This document shows positions 32,326 through 39,507 of a DNA stretch of 64,000 bases, in pieces. This DNA comes from Candidatus Gastranaerophilales bacterium (GTDB lineage: Bacteria > Cyanobacteriota > Vampirovibrionia > Gastranaerophilales > Gastranaerophilaceae): contig CAJULR010000009.1 of NCBI GenBank assembly GCA_910587375.1, positions 62,001-126,000 of the forward strand, given 5' to 3'. The notes beneath the pieces are model-generated. The model saw only the letters and a list, made by a program, of their open reading frames with translations, did not search any database and had not been told where the DNA came from. Both the position numbers and the translations under genes were made by a program. Every line of letters begins with the position of its first letter. Within the stretch, counting starts at the first letter, position 1.

Positions 32326-32353
32326 TTGACTTTTTCGAAAAAACGAATAATGT
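32326..32353 (+). promoter_or_regulatory. Promoter candidate of glycine-rich gene copy 2
   Basis: TTGACT, a 16-nt spacer containing the palindrome TTTTTCGAAAAA, then TAATGT. The leader shares TTGTTTATCTTAAA and AAGGTTAC with the leader of the paralogue at 8010. Confidence 0.5.
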
Positions 32354-32415
32354 ATTAATAGGATATTTTGTCCTGAGAAATTAATAGTTGTTTATCTTAA
32401 AAAAGGTTACATGTT

Positions 32416-35400
32416 ATGAAAAATTTGTTTATTTTTCGTGCGCTTTCGTGCGCATTTTCCCGCCATAGGGGCTTCTCCCCTTTTCTTGCGGGTAAAAAAT
32501 CATCCAATATCCCTGTAATGACGGCTGTTCAGCCAATGAACAGGGACCGACTTTGTCATCCTGAACTTGTTTCAGGATCTGCCGATATGCACGGAAACCT
32601 ACAACCTGCAGGTCAGCAAACATCCCATGGTCACCGTCATTGCGAGGGAAGCGACAGCGACGAAGCAATCCACGGACCAACGTCACCGAAGGAAGAAAAC
32701 CAAAAAAACCTTTCGGCGTCACATCATACTGGATTGCCGCGGTACGCTGACGCTACCCTCGCAATGACGGCTGCCCAATCAATGAAAAAAACAATCAACC
32801 AACGTGCAATCGTCACCCTGAACTCGGCTGAAACTCAATCAATGCGCAGCTGTCATTCTGAACTTGTTTCAGAATCTCAATATCGTGGCAAACCACCCCG
32901 TAGGTTGGGTTTTAACCCAACATCATCCCTACGCGGTCTAAAACACTGCCCTGCCTTTTCCTTCCCACGCATCACCCTGAACTCGGCTAAAACCCAATTA
33001 ATGTACAGTCGTCATCCTGAACTTGTTTCAGGATCTCAAGGTTGTGGCAAGAAAGCTGCCTTCTCCCTCGTTGAAATGCTCATGGCCCTCCTTGTCGCCT
33101 CATTGTTGCTCGCGGCATTGGCCCCCGTTATGACCAAACGCATGGACGAAGCCAAAATCAACATCTCCGGCGTCGGCGCCGCCCAGCTTGAAAAAGACGC
33201 CCTCGTGTCAATCTACACAGGCGCCCCGGATGAAGACAAATTTTTCAACCTCCCCGAAGGCGTGTCTATGATGAAAGTAACCCTCATCGGCGGCGGAGGC
33301 GCAGGCGGCAACTCGTTTTACGGCAAACAAGAAATCACGGAAACCAAAACCTGGACTGTCCCTCAAGGTGTTACAAAACTCCGAATATTCATGCTCGGCG
33401 GCGGTGGCGGCGGAGCCTCCGGCGGCCTTGGCACAGGCGTTGAAACCATCCCCGGCGGCGGAGATGACAAAACAACGACATATAAAGATTTTGGCGAAGG
33501 CGCCCACGAATTTACCATTCCAAGCACCGCAACCAAAGTCCCCGCACTTGACCCCAAGTGTGCCGCAAGTGGGAGCACAAAGTGGACAGGCGTAGCCGAT
33601 AAAAAAGATTACATCCCCGGTGACGTTGCAGTCTCCGTCACCGCCTGCGGTGGCGGAGGCGGTGCTAGTGGCACTCCTTTTTCCAGCTCTAAGGGTGGAG
33701 GAGGAGGATCTGGTGGCTATATAGAAAATTTTCAATTGCCTGGAACCTTGTCGAAGATATACATAAAAGTTGGTGGTGGTGGAGGAGGAGGAACAAGTGA
33801 CGAAAGTCCGTTTTCAGGAGGATGTTTTGCAGGAGGTGGAAGTTCTAATAAAGACAGTAGTAGTGTGGTATATAGTAAAGGTGGCACATGTGGAGGAATT
33901 GCTGGCGGTGACAGCGGAGTATCTAAGGGGGCATATACAACTTCTTACAATACTATAAGAGATGGAAAAAATGGTGATGGCGACATTCTATCTTTTGGAG
34001 GCGAGGGTGGTATATATAATGGTAATGGATATGCTATTTCTGGCAAAGGTGGAAGAGGTGGTGTTTGGGCTGGTGGTGGTGCTGGGGCAACTAACGGCAA
34101 TGTTTCGGGTAGTGGAGCTGGTGGCGGCGGGGGGCCTACAACGATTTCCACAGATTCTGGTACTATTGCAAGCAAAATAATATTTCAAATTGGTGGAGGT
34201 GGTGGCGGGGGTGGCTCTGGCGGGAGCGGTTCATCAACGGCATGCGGTGGTGGAGGTGGTGGCGGTGGTGGTTATGGTGGAGGTGGTGGCGGGGGTGGTA
34301 GTGGAAGTTATAAAATAGGTAATTATGGCAATGGCGCTGGTTGTGAAAATAATATATTTTGCTTTGGAGCGGGGAATAATGGTTATACAGGTGCATATAT
34401 TTACGGAGGTGGCGGAGGAGGAGGATATGGTGGAAAATCTGGCGATGAGCCAGGAAAAACTGGAGGAGGAAAAATTGGTTTAGAAAAAACAGTGTGGAAA
34501 AGTAGCAGTTATTGCGATGGTGGAGATGCAAGTTCTGCAAAAGGTGCTTCTGGTAAACCTGGGCGTCTGCGTCTATATTATACATACCCTGATTTGCAAT
34601 GTGATTTCCACCTTCCCGCAAACGGCAGCGGGGGCGGCGGCGCAGGCCAGCTTGTCGTGGGCGAAATCGATGTCCAGCCCGGCGAAACCCTTGAATTTGC
34701 AATAGGAAACGGCGGGGCCATCCAAAGTGTCGCAGGCTCCAACGGAAAAGCAGGCGGAAACACAACAATAAGAAGCATTACAAGGGGTGTCACCCTCGTA
34801 ACCGCGCTTGGCGGAATGCCCGGAGGCTATTCAATGGCTGAAACCACGCCCTCATACGGCGGCAGCGCAAGGACAAACACCGCAGTGGGCAGCGGCCAAA
34901 GCCTTTCAGACAACTGGACAGGCGTTTCCTTCGCCACACAATCAGGCGCGGGAACCCAAGGCCAGCTTGCAAAGCCCGAAACCAACGCCAATAGGAGCAA
35001 TGGCGGCAAAGGCGGCGATTCTCAAAACATGAAAGGGGAAACCGTTGTCGGCGGACAGGGCGGAAACAGCGTTAAAAACGGCGCTTCACCCGATATCAAA
35101 AGCTTTGGCGCAGGCGGAGGCGGCGGTGCAGGCAGCCGTGACGAGCACGACACCACCTACGGAATGGGCGCGGCAGGCGCTGCAGGCTATATATACTTTG
35201 AATACGGCGGTTCAAACGGCGGCGGCGGAACAATGGGCGAAATGAAAACCCAAATTATTTCAAACCTGAAAACCGGCACCCAGATTGACATTAACATAGG
35301 CGAAGGCGGCGATAACGCCACGGGGGACGGCTCCGGTGGGGCAACAAGCATTGTCTACAACACAGGAACCTCTAAAACATTGTCTGTAAAAGGCGGCCTG

Positions 35401-35823
35401 CGCGGCAATGACGGCCTTGTTAAGGATGTCCACGGGGCTGAAAAGCTGCTCCCCTGTGAAGGAAACGGCAAATATGCAAACTGCGGTGACCCGCAAAGCA
35501 AGGGCGGTGCCGGAGAAGCCTTGCACGGCGGGGTTGGCGGCTATACGGAAAAGCTGTATGAAAATGAAGACGGCACCTGGGCCAGCTTTATTAAGGCAAA
35601 AGACGGCACAGTCGGCGGCCCAATCCTTGGCGGCTGCGGCGGAAATCTGACCGCACTTATGGGCTCAATCGTCTGCAACGGCACAACCTCCACACCAAAC
35701 GGCAAAGACGGCGCTTTTGGCGGCGGCGGAGGCGGCGGAGCCGTGATTGATGAGGTCGGAGGCCTTGGTGGACGCGGCGGCAAGGGCATGGTAATCCTTG
35801 AGTACAAGGCGGTGGGGATATAG
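32416..35823 (+). CDS. Giant glycine-rich protein with type IV prepilin-like motif, copy 2
   Basis: 1135 residues and a close paralogue of the gene at 8010: ends strongly alike, middle different. The prepilin motif is Ala215 then FSLVEMLMALLVASLL, behind a 215-residue leader that is almost all translated repeats (three type A, two type B, one type C). Relative to copy 1 the leader has an extra segment between CPAFS (residue 182) and AAFSLVE, as if repeat DNA landed inside the motif and a duplicate restored it. The body is Gly-rich with shared islands (KPGRLRLYYTYPDLQCDFH, EHDTTYGMGAAG). Probably an exported, assembled surface protein. AAAGGTTAC lies upstream. With such a leader, a downstream start is possible, but no ribosome-binding site supports one. 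Confidence 0.83.
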   Translation: MKNLFIFRALSCAFSRHRGFSPFLAGKKSSNIPVMTAVQPMNRDRLCHPELVSGSADMHGNLQPAGQQTSHGHRHCEGSDSDEAIHGPTSPKEENQKNLSASHHTGLPRYADATLAMTAAQSMKKTINQRAIVTLNSAETQSMRSCHSELVSESQYRGKPPRRLGFNPTSSLRGLKHCPAFSFPRITLNSAKTQLMYSRHPELVSGSQGCGKKAAFSLVEMLMALLVASLLLAALAPVMTKRMDEAKINISGVGAAQLEKDALVSIYTGAPDEDKFFNLPEGVSMMKVTLIGGGGAGGNSFYGKQEITETKTWTVPQGVTKLRIFMLGGGGGGASGGLGTGVETIPGGGDDKTTTYKDFGEGAHEFTIPSTATKVPALDPKCAASGSTKWTGVADKKDYIPGDVAVSVTACGGGGGASGTPFSSSKGGGGGSGGYIENFQLPGTLSKIYIKVGGGGGGGTSDESPFSGGCFAGGGSSNKDSSSVVYSKGGTCGGIAGGDSGVSKGAYTTSYNTIRDGKNGDGDILSFGGEGGIYNGNGYAISGKGGRGGVWAGGGAGATNGNVSGSGAGGGGGPTTISTDSGTIASKIIFQIGGGGGGGGSGGSGSSTACGGGGGGGGGYGGGGGGGGSGSYKIGNYGNGAGCENNIFCFGAGNNGYTGAYIYGGGGGGGYGGKSGDEPGKTGGGKIGLEKTVWKSSSYCDGGDASSAKGASGKPGRLRLYYTYPDLQCDFHLPANGSGGGGAGQLVVGEIDVQPGETLEFAIGNGGAIQSVAGSNGKAGGNTTIRSITRGVTLVTALGGMPGGYSMAETTPSYGGSARTNTAVGSGQSLSDNWTGVSFATQSGAGTQGQLAKPETNANRSNGGKGGDSQNMKGETVVGGQGGNSVKNGASPDIKSFGAGGGGGAGSRDEHDTTYGMGAAGAAGYIYFEYGGSNGGGGTMGEMKTQIISNLKTGTQIDINIGEGGDNATGDGSGGATSIVYNTGTSKTLSVKGGLRGNDGLVKDVHGAEKLLPCEGNGKYANCGDPQSKGGAGEALHGGVGGYTEKLYENEDGTWASFIKAKDGTVGGPILGGCGGNLTALMGSIVCNGTTSTPNGKDGAFGGGGGGGAVIDEVGGLGGRGGKGMVILEYKAVGI
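32555..32581 (+). repeat. Stem-loop repeat A, C/G variant, inside coding leader
   Basis: GTCATCCTGAACTT, GTTTCAGGATCTG; translated CHPELVSGS. Confidence 0.85.
32637..32672 (+). repeat. Repeat B inside coding leader
   Basis: TCATTGCGAGGGAAGCGACA then GCGACGAAGCAATCCA; translated HCEGSDSDEAI. Confidence 0.85.
32730..32770 (-). repeat. Repeat B, inverse, inside coding leader
   Basis: TGGATTGCCGCGGTACGCTG then ACGCTACCCTCGCAATGACGG; opposite orientation to the copy at 32637. Confidence 0.8.
32852..32878 (+). repeat. Stem-loop repeat A, T/A variant, inside coding leader
   Basis: GTCATTCTGAACTT, GTTTCAGAATCTC; translated CHSELVSES, as in copy 1. Confidence 0.85.
32896..32955 (+). repeat. Nested inverted repeat C inside coding leader
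   Basis: Inner stem GTTGGGTT/AACCCAAC (32904-32921), outer CGTAGG/CCTACG. The outer pair extends differently from copy 1, but pairing is kept. Translated RRLGFNPTSSLRGLKHC. Confidence 0.82.
33011..33037 (+). repeat. Stem-loop repeat A, C/G variant, inside coding leader
   Basis: GTCATCCTGAACTT, GTTTCAGGATCTC; translated RHPELVSGS. It lies within the segment absent from copy 1. Confidence 0.85.
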
Positions 35824-35881
35824 TTTTCGGGGCCTTTTGGCCCCGGGCTTAAAACAGATTCGATAAAACAAACAACTTTTT

Positions 35882-35915
35882 GGGGTGCTAAACTGTAACC
35901 TGCACCCCTTTTTTT
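35882..35915 (+). terminator. Terminator of glycine-rich gene copy 2
   Basis: GGGGTGC ... GCACCCC, then T7. Preceded by GATAAAACAAACAACTTTT, matching the box before the copy 1 terminator. Confidence 0.88.
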
Positions 35916-36174
35916 ATTATTATTTTACCCCATAGCGAGTCTGTGAAGCCTTCTTGAATATATTTTATGCCGTTAGCATAAGCAATCTTAGAAGGTTTTA
36001 GTGAACATATAAAGCGAGTATGTTTGAGCCGATGTTTCCTTAGCTTGAAACATCGGTGAGTTTGCGAGCAATAAAAAGTGAACTTAAAGCTTCTGATTGT
36101 GTTGCAGGCCCGGTATAAAATATATTTGAGGAGGCGGAACAATAATTTATATTCTATAATTTGTTATATTTTTC

Positions 36175-36213
36175 TGGATTGCTTCGTCGCTGTCGTTTTC
36201 CTCGCAATGACGG
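36175..36213 (-). repeat. Repeat B, inverse
   Basis: TGGATTGCTTCGTCGCTGTC then GTTTTCCTCGCAATGACGG; intergenic, downstream of mnmE. Confidence 0.85.
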
Positions 36214-36292
36214 AACGGGCGTTGAATGGGTGGCCAATGCAGTATTGATAATAGTTTTGGATTTTGGCTTTTTGTAAAACCAGTGCTCTGAG

Positions 36293-37663
36293 CTATTTTC
36301 CAATGCAAAAACTGTCAAAGATTCGGTTCAAAACCTCGTCAGTCACCACTTCCCCGGAAATCTCCCCAAGTGATAACAATGCAGATTTTACATCGATGGA
36401 AATTAAATCCTGTAATTCTTCAGCCATAGAGGCATTTTTGGCGTTTTCAATATGTGTAAGTGCCTTTTGAAGCGCTTCTTGGTGCCTTTGGTTGGTTAAA
36501 AAGCCTGAATCTTCTATATTTGAGCCCAAAATTGCGTTAAAAATCGCATTTTTTAAATTTTCAATTCCAAAAAGTGTCGTAGAGCTAATAATAATCGGGT
36601 TTTCCGGGTTTTGCCCCGCGTTGTAAACGTTGCTAGGCAAGGTTTTCCCGGTTTTGTCTTGTTTGGTTTCTACATATAAGCGGTTTTTCGCCGTGCAAGC
36701 AAGCTGAAACACTTCCATATCTTCGGTTTCAAGCCCTTTTTCTCCGTCATAAAGGCACAAAATTATGTCCGAACTGTCGATTGTGTTTTTCGAATTTTCA
36801 ACGCCGATACGCTCAACCGTATCCACCTCTTTCCCTTCTCTGATACCGGCTGTGTCGATTAGAGTTGCCGAAATTCCGTTTATATCAAGGGTTTCAGAGA
36901 TTGTATCTCTTGTAGTTCCCGCAATATCAGTCACTATGGCCCTGTTTATGTTTAAAAGCGCGTTAAAAAGCGAACTTTTACCTACATTTGGCTTTCCTGC
37001 TATTGCAATTTGTATCCCTTCCCTTAAAACATTGTGGCAGCGGGCGTTTTCAAGGATTTTCTTAATTTTGACTTCCGCTTTTTCAAGCACAGAGAGGATT
37101 TCAGCGTATTCAACCTCTGCCACATCCTCCGGAAAGTCAAGCGAGGCGGTGATTTTAGCCAAAATTTCTATAATGCTTTCTCTTATGTTATCAATCTCTT
37201 TTTTTAAGGTGCCTGATAGGTTGTTTGCCGCCAGGGACGCGGATTTTGAGGTTTTGGCATTGATTAAATCAAGCACAGCTTCTGCCTGGGACAAATCTAT
37301 TTTGTGGTTCAAAAAGGCTCTTTTGGTGAATTCCCCTCTGTGAGCGAGTCTTGCCCCATTTTTCATCACCAAATTTAAAATTTCCCTGATAATTACAGGG
37401 GAGCCATGGGTTTGAATTTCTACAACATCCTCTCCTGTAAAGCTTTTAGGGTTTTTAAACGGCAAAACTATGACTTCATCAAGCTTTTCGCCGGTTTCAT
37501 CTGCTAAAATCCAGCCATGGTTTATCATTCCGGGCTTTGCAGGTCGGTCAAAAATTTTTGAAATTATTTCGAAAGATTTTTCCCCCGAAATCCTGATAAC
37601 CCCTATGCTGCCTGCACTTAAGGGGGTTGCCACGGCACAAATTGTATCAAACAAATTTTCCAT
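36293..37663 (-). CDS. mnmE: tRNA modification GTPase MnmE
   Basis: With MnmG it installs carboxymethylaminomethyl or aminomethyl groups on U34 of tRNAs. 456 residues. N-terminal folate-binding domain (DTICAVATPLSAGSIGVIRI), helical domain, and an inserted G domain at about residues 215-375 with G1 GKPNVGKSS, G2 GTTRDT, G3 DTAGIRE and G4-like TKQDKT. The C-terminal Cys motif CIGK is intact. No Shine-Dalgarno sequence: an extended -10 (TGATATTAT) lies 6 nt before the ATG. It is divergent from yidC; the two promoters share about 60 bp. Confidence 0.97.
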   Translation of the reverse strand: MENLFDTICAVATPLSAGSIGVIRISGEKSFEIISKIFDRPAKPGMINHGWILADETGEKLDEVIVLPFKNPKSFTGEDVVEIQTHGSPVIIREILNLVMKNGARLAHRGEFTKRAFLNHKIDLSQAEAVLDLINAKTSKSASLAANNLSGTLKKEIDNIRESIIEILAKITASLDFPEDVAEVEYAEILSVLEKAEVKIKKILENARCHNVLREGIQIAIAGKPNVGKSSLFNALLNINRAIVTDIAGTTRDTISETLDINGISATLIDTAGIREGKEVDTVERIGVENSKNTIDSSDIILCLYDGEKGLETEDMEVFQLACTAKNRLYVETKQDKTGKTLPSNVYNAGQNPENPIIISSTTLFGIENLKNAIFNAILGSNIEDSGFLTNQRHQEALQKALTHIENAKNASMAEELQDLISIDVKSALLSLGEISGEVVTDEVLNRIFDSFCIGK

Positions 37664-37678
37664 GCTTTTATAATATCA
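37664..37678 (-). promoter_or_regulatory. Extended -10, leaderless start of mnmE
   Basis: Minus strand TGATATTAT, AAAAGC, ATG: 6 nt spacing. Confidence 0.65.
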
Positions 37679-37722
37679 TGTTTGGTGTAAAATTAATATA
37701 CATAAGGTTTTTAGGAGAATTT

Positions 37723-38865
37723 ATGGATTTTGTTCAAATAACGATTTTAATATTAAAGGGGCTTGCAAATGCAGTTGGGAACTGGGGTTTAGCGATTATT
37801 GCCCTTACAATTATTGTGCGCCTTGCGATGTGGCCCTCAAGCGTTGCTCAACAGCGCTCTATGAGGGTAATGCAGGCACTTCAACCTAAGATGAAAATGA
37901 TTCAGGACAGATATAAATCTGATCCGCAAACTATGCAGAGAAAAATGGCGGAATTCTACAAGGAGCACCAGTTTAACCCCATGAGCGGGTGTCTTCCAAT
38001 GCTTATTCAAATTCCGATTTTTATTCTTTTATATACGGCCTTAATTAGCCCGCAATTCATTGCTGCTGCGGGAAAAGCCAATTTTCTTTTTATAGACAGG
38101 CTTGATGCCACAATTAAAAGCAATGCCGGAGTTTCTTTTGACGGCGAATTTCAAGCAGGCGAGAGAGATACCTTCCAGAGCGGAAAAGAGGCTAAGGTAT
38201 ACCTGAAAAACGGCGATATACTTGAAAAAGTGAAGATTAAAAACCCGACAAGGGCTGTGGCTGTTCAAGGAGAGGTGGTTCCGGGCGAGAGCATTGACCT
38301 GAAAATCTCTCTGGATGAGCTTAATCAGAAATATTCGGTTTTAAATAATGTCGAAAAAGCAGAGGTGGACATCCTTGATATTAGCACAAGAGAGACCGAA
38401 AAGGTGACTTTTGAAAAACGCGGAGATATCCTTGCAGCAAGCGTTCCGACCGTTGCTGTGCAGCCAACAATACACTATGACGTGATTTTTCTGATTTTCC
38501 TTTTTGCTGTAACTATGTGGTTTAGCCAAAAAGTTATGATGGCGCAAAATAAAAATCAGCCGCAGGACCCGACACAGCAAGCAATTCAAAAATCTATGGG
38601 GACAATTATGCCTGTAATGATTTTGGTGACATTTGTCTTTATCCCAATCCCTGCGGGCGTTTTGCTTTATCTTGTGACTTCAAACGTTTTCCAAATTGTT
38701 CAAACTGTTATAATTAACAAAAAACTGGACAAGGAAGATGAAGCAAGAAAGGCTGAAAAGCAGGCTAAAAGCGGGAAAAAGGACATTGAAACAAAGGCTT
38801 CCGAGGATTCAAAAGTAATTGAAGCGGATGTTAAAGATGTTAATAATGAGGATAAAAAAGACTAA
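37723..38865 (+). CDS. yidC: Membrane protein insertase YidC with large insert
   Basis: Inserts and folds inner-membrane proteins alone or with SecYEG. 380 residues. TAGGAG lies before ATG 37723; the longer frame from 37627 runs into mnmE and is rejected. There is no E. coli-type N-terminal periplasmic domain. First core helix WGLAIIALTIIVRLAMW (conserved Arg), coiled cytoplasmic hairpin (MQALQPKMKMIQDRYKSDPQ), helix NPMSGCLPMLIQIPIFILLY, then an inserted soluble domain of about 110 residues (about 125-235, beta-like: GKEAKVYLKNGDILEKVKI), and the last helices (PAGVLLYLVTSNVFQIVQT). The tail is Lys/Glu/Asp-rich. As I recall, an insert at this place marks cyanobacterial YidC. Confidence 0.95.
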   Translation: MDFVQITILILKGLANAVGNWGLAIIALTIIVRLAMWPSSVAQQRSMRVMQALQPKMKMIQDRYKSDPQTMQRKMAEFYKEHQFNPMSGCLPMLIQIPIFILLYTALISPQFIAAAGKANFLFIDRLDATIKSNAGVSFDGEFQAGERDTFQSGKEAKVYLKNGDILEKVKIKNPTRAVAVQGEVVPGESIDLKISLDELNQKYSVLNNVEKAEVDILDISTRETEKVTFEKRGDILAASVPTVAVQPTIHYDVIFLIFLFAVTMWFSQKVMMAQNKNQPQDPTQQAIQKSMGTIMPVMILVTFVFIPIPAGVLLYLVTSNVFQIVQTVIINKKLDKEDEARKAEKQAKSGKKDIETKASEDSKVIEADVKDVNNEDKKD

Positions 38866-38917
38866 TTTTAGGGCTTTTTGCTAAGCTTTTGTCGAGCTTT
38901 AAAAACAAAATATTATT

Positions 38918-38956
38918 AAAACACTGTCTTTATTTAATTTAGGGGCGGTGTTTTTT
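38918..38956 (+). terminator. Terminator of yidC
   Basis: AAAACACTGTC pairs with GGCGGTGTTTT through two G-U pairs; T6 follows. Confidence 0.8.
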
Positions 38957-38984
38957 ATCTTAATATTTCTTAACATTCCCCCTT

Positions 38985-39231
38985 CAAAAACGCAATTTTC
39001 CCCCTCAAAAATCCTTTAATAATGTACAAGGGAAATTCAAATTTCAAAGGAAGAAAACAAATTACGGAAGACTAAAAGCCTGCGGCGGCGGTTTTAAATC
39101 GCCAAAGGTACCAAAAAGCTTTAAAGCCAGGTTTTATGTGCTTTAAGCAAAAAAAAGAATTATTTTACTCTCTCTTAATATCCTCGTGTTTATTAAATGT
39201 TTGCTACGGCCTCAGCTCTAGCAAACTTTTT
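38985..39231 (+). ncRNA. Duplicated noncoding element, copy 2
   Basis: Identical to copy 1 over 38985-39077 and 39152-39231. Its 74-nt middle is unrelated in sequence but also self-complementary (GGCG / CGCC around TTTTAAAT; GCTTTAAAGC with GCTTTAAGC). It ends in GTTTGCTA / TAGCAAAC and T5. A likely RNA is about 200 nt. It lies about 50 bp upstream of the 74-aa gene, with its own terminator-like end before that gene's promoter. Confidence 0.7.
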
Positions 39232-39267
39232 CTTTATAAAGGGGTTTTGCCCAAGTTCTTTAACAGG

Positions 39268-39282
39268 TGGTATAATTTATCT
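39268..39282 (+). promoter_or_regulatory. Consensus extended -10, leaderless start of the 74-aa gene
   Basis: TGGTATAAT, TTATCT, ATG: perfect extended -10 with 6 nt spacing. AGGTGG lies upstream within it, 13 nt from the ATG, too far for a ribosome-binding site. Confidence 0.7.
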
Positions 39283-39507
39283 ATGATTGAATTTTATAAA
39301 GAGAAATTAACTTTTTACAGGCTGTTGTTGACGCTTGTTGCGACTGCAAATTCCGGTTGTATTGCTTGGGTGTTTGCGCAATATCCGAATTGCGGCATAT
39401 TAAAGACGGCAATCAGTATAATGGCCATAATTGGGCTTGGTATTTTAGGGTTTAAACTCATATTGAGTATAAGATTTTGCATTAACAAAATAAAGGAGTT
39501 AAAATGA
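39283..39507 (+). CDS. Small two-span membrane protein, 74 aa
   Basis: No family recognised. ATG 39283 is set by the promoter; a longer frame (from 39136) runs through the noncoding element. Two membrane helices: FYRLLLTLVATANSGCIAWV and TAISIMAIIGLGILGFKLIL, with a basic tail (RFCINKIKELK). The stop overlaps the next ATG (ATGA), so it is co-translated with the 39-aa protein. The layout (two tiny membrane proteins, leaderless promoter) mirrors the pair at 22758-23110. Confidence 0.75.
   Translation: MIEFYKEKLTFYRLLLTLVATANSGCIAWVFAQYPNCGILKTAISIMAIIGLGILGFKLILSIRFCINKIKELK

Larger units (their letters stand above)
31662..32415. other. Long intergenic region with repeats and two RNA candidates
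   Basis: 754 bp without a protein gene. In order: panD promoter, a type-B and a type-A repeat, a small-RNA-like unit (31896-32003), duplicated noncoding element copy 1 (32045-32266), and the promoter and leader of the second glycine-rich gene. Confidence 0.8.
35824..36292. other. Intergenic region with hairpins after glycine-rich gene copy 2
   Basis: 469 bp. It contains the terminator at 35882; a hairpin with a perfect 10-bp stem (CCGATGTTTC, loop, GAAACATCGG, about 36029-36056) framed by GTGAAC repeats about 85 bp apart; and a type-B repeat. An 84-codon frame on the minus strand (35888-36142) spans the hairpin and is not considered coding. Confidence 0.6.
38866..39282. other. Intergenic region with yidC terminator and noncoding element copy 2
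   Basis: 417 bp. It holds the yidC terminator (38918-38956), element copy 2 (38985-39231) and a leaderless-type promoter for the next gene. Confidence 0.8.

Noticed and set aside
30497..33037. CRISPR array
   Set aside because: Repeats are irregularly spaced, of several families and in both orientations; no cas genes are present.
34163..34768. 201-codon minus-strand frame opposite glycine-rich gene copy 2
   Set aside because: A His/Leu/Arg/Asn-rich shadow of Gly codons in the real gene; the same kind occurs opposite copy 1 (8893-9291).
35888..36142. 84-codon frame on the minus strand
   Set aside because: It spans a terminator and a perfect hairpin, is basic and Cys/Phe/Arg-rich like random AT-rich translation, and has no ribosome-binding site.
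32045..39231. 6S RNA as the identity of the duplicated element
   Set aside because: Length is right, but I see no long closing stem joining the ends or the central open bubble; the 3' hairpin is local. A model scan would decide.
39136..39282. N-terminal extension of the 74-aa membrane protein
   Set aside because: Its codons lie in the duplicated noncoding element and upstream of the -10; copy 1 of the element does not keep the frame.
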